64,000 bases of DNA, from NCBI RefSeq assembly GCF_000513295.1, contig NC_023065.1, positions 992,001 to 1,056,000 on the forward strand, in the 5' to 3' direction. This document shows positions 60,922-64,000 of this stretch, piece after piece. The number at the start of each line of letters is the position of its first letter. Positions within the stretch are counted from its first letter, which is position 1. Under the pieces are notes generated by a model. The model did no database searches and had not been told where the DNA came from. It saw only the letters and a list, made by a program, of their open reading frames with translations. This DNA comes from Magnetospirillum gryphiswaldense MSR-1 v2. Lineage in GTDB: Bacteria; Pseudomonadota; Alphaproteobacteria; Rhodospirillales; Magnetospirillaceae. The position numbers and the translations under genes were made by a program.

Positions 60922-63381
60922 ATGGCGGCAGGACCGGAAGCGTCCGGGCTGAGTGACTTGCCATCCGACATGCTGGACATCATCCTGGGGCGTCTGCCCG
61001 ATGCGGTGATCAGCGTCGGTGGTGATGGGCGTATTTTGTGGGTCAGTCCCAACGTCAGGCGCCTGCTTGGTTATGACGCGACGGAACTGGTTGGCCATGA
61101 TGTCAGCGTCATTTACGCCGTGGCGTCCGATCGCAAGGTCGTGCTTGATCTGGTCCGTGCCGGTCAGGGAGAGGCCGTGCGGGTCGAGTTCCAGGCCCGC
61201 GCCAAGGACGGTAGCGACGTTTGGGTGGTGGCCTATGGCTGCGCCGTCTTCGACGACCAGGGCCGCTTCAACGGTGTGCGCGGCGTGCTGCGCGACATCA
61301 GCGAAAACCACCGCATGCGTAAGACCTTGGAAGACAGCGAAGATCGCTTCCGTCGTTTGTCCGACGTCACCAACGAAGCCATCTGCATCCATTTCCAAGG
61401 CCGCATCCTCGACTGCAATCGTGCTTTCCACGATCTGTTCGGCTATGAGCGCGCCGATTTCGACACCTTGACCGCCTGGAACGTCATTCATACCGATGAT
61501 TTGCCGCTGGCCAGGGAAATGGTCCGTATCCAGTATCAGAAGCCCTATGAAGTCCGTGGCGTGCGCAAGGATGGCTCGGTCTTTCCCATGGAAATCCATT
61601 CCAAGGAAAGCTGGATGGGCGACGTCGCCGTGCGCGTCACCTGTATCCGCGACCTGACCGAGCAGAAGAAGGCCGAAACCAGCCTTAATCTGCTATCGCA
61701 GGCGGTCGAGCAAAGTCCGGTGGCGGTGGCGGTGGTGACTGATCAGGGATTGGTCGAATATGTCAATCCGGCCCACCAGCGCATCACCGGCCATGCCGCC
61801 GATACCGTTATCGGGCATCCGTTGGCTGGGTTGTATCCGGGGCAGTCCCGGGCCTGGTTTGGCGAGATGTGGCAGGCCTTGTGTCGTGGTGCCGATTGGG
61901 GCGGCGAGGTGCCGGTTGTCGCTGAAGACGGCAAGCTGCGCTGGCAGCAGATTTTCGCCTCGCCGGTGGCACCGCAAGGGCACGAGATCACCCACCATCT
62001 GGTGGTGGTCGAGGATGTGTCCCTGCGTAAGGAACAGGACCGCAAAATCCTGCATCAGGCGCTTTATGACGGCCTGACCGATCTGCCCAATCGGGCCATG
62101 GCGTTGGATCGCCTGACGGTGGCGACGGAAGAGGCCCGTGATGCCGGTACCCGTGTCGGCCTGCTGTTCGTCGATCTGGATGATTTCAAAGGCATCAACG
62201 ATTCCCTTGGTCACGAATATGGCGACGAATTGCTGATTTTGGCGTCCGAGCGCCTGTGTCAGGCGGTGGGCGAGGGGGGGATGGTGGCGCGTTTTGGCGG
62301 TGACGAATTCCTGGTCATCCTGCCGCTGGTGTCGCCAGAGCAGGCCGAGTGGGCGGCGGATCGAATCGTCCAGGCCTTTGTCGAACCCTTCACCATCAGC
62401 CGCCGTGACCTGATCACCACCGCCAGTATCGGCGTGGCGCTGTACCCGGAAGACGGACGGACGCCGCAAACCCTGCTGCGCAACGCCGATATCGCCATGT
62501 ACCAGTCCAAGCTGGCCGGGCGGAACCGCTATTGCTGTTTCACCGCCCGCATGAACGACGAGGCCGAGGCCCGCTTGCGGCTGGAAAGCGAATTGCGCCG
62601 CGCCGTCGGCACCGAGCAATTGTTCCTGCATTTCCAGCCGCTGGTGCATGTGGAAAGCGGGCGCGTTGCTGGAATCGAGGCCTTGTTGCGCTGGAACAAT
62701 CCGGAGCTGGGCAGCGTGCCGCCCGACCGTTTCATTCCCCAGGCGGAGACGTGCGGTCTGATCGTGCCCATTGGCCGTGACGTGTTGCGCCAGGCCTGCC
62801 AGACGGCGCTGCCCTGGTTGCAAGGTGGCCACCCCGATTTGCTGTTGTGCGTCAACGTCTCGCCCCGGCAGTTCCAGGACGGTGCCTTCCTTGATGACGT
62901 CCGCACCATCTTGCGCGAAACCGGCTTTCCCGCCGGCAATCTGGAACTTGAGATCACCGAGGGCCTGTTGCTGAAGGAGCGCGGCGATATCGATGGCCTG
63001 TTGCAGGGCCTGCATGACATGGGCGTCCATCTGGCCATCGACGATTTCGGCACCGGCTATTCGTCGTTGAGTTACCTGGAGCGCTATCCGTTCCATACCC
63101 TGAAGATCGACCGCTCGTTCATGATCGGCATGCTCGAGCGGCACGAACGCAAGGTTTTGGTGGATACCATCGTCGCCATGGCCACCGGCTTGGGGCTGAA
63201 GGTCATCGCCGAGGGGGTGGAAACCGCCGAACAATTGGCAAGGCTGCGGGCCATCGGCTGCGATATAGCCCAGGGCTATCTGTTCAGCCGTCCGGTGCCG
63301 GCGGAGCAGATTTTCGCCCTGCTCGACAATCGTTTCGGGCTGGATGAGCGGGGGCCGGGACCGTCGGTACATCTGCACTGA
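60922..63381 (+). CDS. PAS-PAS-PAS-GGDEF-EAL cyclic-di-GMP protein
   Basis: The 819-residue soluble protein has three PAS domains (about 20-130, 140-255, 260-370), a GGDEF domain with intact FGGDEF and an EAL domain with GIEALLRW, ITEGLLL, IDDFGTGYSSLSYL and IAEGVETAEQ. The c-di-GMP inhibition site (RxxD) before GGDEF is missing (GEGG). Both output domains look catalytic, so the balance is set by the PAS signals. ATG 60922 with GGGGGTGG is chosen; ATG 60829 is an alternative. It overlaps the next gene by one base. Confidence 0.93.
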   Translation: MAAGPEASGLSDLPSDMLDIILGRLPDAVISVGGDGRILWVSPNVRRLLGYDATELVGHDVSVIYAVASDRKVVLDLVRAGQGEAVRVEFQARAKDGSDVWVVAYGCAVFDDQGRFNGVRGVLRDISENHRMRKTLEDSEDRFRRLSDVTNEAICIHFQGRILDCNRAFHDLFGYERADFDTLTAWNVIHTDDLPLAREMVRIQYQKPYEVRGVRKDGSVFPMEIHSKESWMGDVAVRVTCIRDLTEQKKAETSLNLLSQAVEQSPVAVAVVTDQGLVEYVNPAHQRITGHAADTVIGHPLAGLYPGQSRAWFGEMWQALCRGADWGGEVPVVAEDGKLRWQQIFASPVAPQGHEITHHLVVVEDVSLRKEQDRKILHQALYDGLTDLPNRAMALDRLTVATEEARDAGTRVGLLFVDLDDFKGINDSLGHEYGDELLILASERLCQAVGEGGMVARFGGDEFLVILPLVSPEQAEWAADRIVQAFVEPFTISRRDLITTASIGVALYPEDGRTPQTLLRNADIAMYQSKLAGRNRYCCFTARMNDEAEARLRLESELRRAVGTEQLFLHFQPLVHVESGRVAGIEALLRWNNPELGSVPPDRFIPQAETCGLIVPIGRDVLRQACQTALPWLQGGHPDLLLCVNVSPRQFQDGAFLDDVRTILRETGFPAGNLELEITEGLLLKERGDIDGLLQGLHDMGVHLAIDDFGTGYSSLSYLERYPFHTLKIDRSFMIGMLERHERKVLVDTIVAMATGLGLKVIAEGVETAEQLARLRAIGCDIAQGYLFSRPVPAEQIFALLDNRFGLDERGPGPSVHLH

Positions 63382-64000
63382 TGCGGCCCATCTGTCTGTT
63401 CACCGATTTCGGCACTACCGGTCCCTATGTGGGGCAGGTCAAGGCGGCCCTTCATGTTCATGCCCCCGGCGTGCCGGTGATCGACCTGATGGCCGACGCT
63501 CCGGCATTCGACCCCATGGCCTCGGCCTATCTGCTGGCGGCGCTGTTGCCGCAGATGCCGGCGGATGCGGTGATCATGGCGGTGGTCGATCCCGGTGTCG
63601 GCGGCGCCCGATTGCCGCTGATCGTTCAGGTCGATGGGCGTTTTTTGGTCGGTCCCGATAACGGCCTGTTGGCGTTAGTCCTGCGCAGGGCGGTGAACAG
63701 CCGGGTTTGGGCCATCACTTGGCGACCGCAAACATTAAGCGCCACCTTTCATGGCCGTGACCTGTTCGCCCCTGTAGCGGCGGCGCTGGCCGCCGGTACC
63801 CGTCCCGATGATCTGGCCGCTCCGTTGAGCCAGGGCATGGTCGGCGGCGATTGGCCCGATGATCTGGCCCGCATCGTCTATATCGACCCCTACGGCAACG
63901 CCATGACCGGTTTGCGCGAATCTTGTGTGCTCGCCGATCAATTCCTGCACGTTGGGAACTATGCCTTGCCGCCGGCACGGACCTATTCCGACACTGTGCC
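63381..64000 (+). CDS. SAM hydrolase / SAM-dependent hydroxide adenosyltransferase (DUF62), partial
   Basis: The first 206 residues of a protein of the fluorinase-like SAM hydroxide adenosyltransferase family, which cleaves S-adenosylmethionine to adenosine and methionine. Motifs seen are LFTDFGTTGPYVGQVKA at the N terminus, VVDPGVGG, VGPDNGLLALV and FHGRDLFAPVAA. It starts at ATG 63381 overlapping the GGDEF-EAL stop (TGATG), so they are coupled. The end is outside the window. Confidence 0.9.
   Translation, partial: MRPICLFTDFGTTGPYVGQVKAALHVHAPGVPVIDLMADAPAFDPMASAYLLAALLPQMPADAVIMAVVDPGVGGARLPLIVQVDGRFLVGPDNGLLALVLRRAVNSRVWAITWRPQTLSATFHGRDLFAPVAAALAAGTRPDDLAAPLSQGMVGGDWPDDLARIVYIDPYGNAMTGLRESCVLADQFLHVGNYALPPARTYSDTV

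Overview
The window reads as a chromosomal segment of a GC-rich alphaproteobacterium, most probably a Magnetospirillum-like member of the Rhodospirillales. This is inferred from gene content: MipZ instead of a MinCD system, a pyruvate dehydrogenase E1-beta carrying its own lipoyl domain, the ppiD/trpE and tpiA-secG-pyrG-kdsA-eno arrangement, and many chemotaxis and c-di-GMP genes. No magnetosome, phage or CRISPR genes were seen, and the genus is not proven from the sequence.

Layout: 1-6400 holds the 5' end of a branched-chain amino acid permease gene, an unknown gene, a PAS histidine kinase with a single-domain response regulator, mipZ, a TetR regulator and a 2-hydroxyacid dehydrogenase. From 6400 to 17300 lie rpoH (heat-shock sigma factor), trpE and a PpiD-like chaperone on the minus strand, then the plus-strand run tpiA, secG, pyrG, kdsA, eno, a small orphan gene and an FtsB/DivIC-type division gene. 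A chemoreceptor gene follows. From 19333 to 27164 is a long plus-strand operon for pyruvate dehydrogenase and lipoate: pdhA-pdhB-pdhC, two unrecognised genes, lpdA, lipA and a RatA/COQ10-like gene. A methyltransferase, tldD and a DUF3422 gene come next.

30839-43486 is the signalling centre. A minus-strand array encodes STAS, CheY, CheA, CheW, a chemoreceptor ending in a CheR-docking-like tail, CheR, CheD, CheB, an unknown 162-residue protein, an EAL phosphodiesterase and a chemoreceptor with a C-terminal PilZ domain. Divergent from its first gene is a small protein that aligns closely with photoactive yellow protein, but the chromophore cysteine is replaced by tryptophan. This is the most unusual item in the window.

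43519-64000 carries ppk2, an RNA methyltransferase, a pseudouridine synthase, azoR with a divergent LysR gene broken by an IS630-family element, uvrA, a multi-spanning membrane protein, a cysteine-rich lipoprotein, ssb, gyrA, coaD, two tandem cyclophilins, tRNA-Lys, small genes including a YHYH peptide and an HNH nuclease, a PAS-GGDEF-EAL protein and the start of a SAM hydrolase gene. Start codons were chosen by ribosome-binding sites and family alignment remembered from knowledge; no database search was possible.
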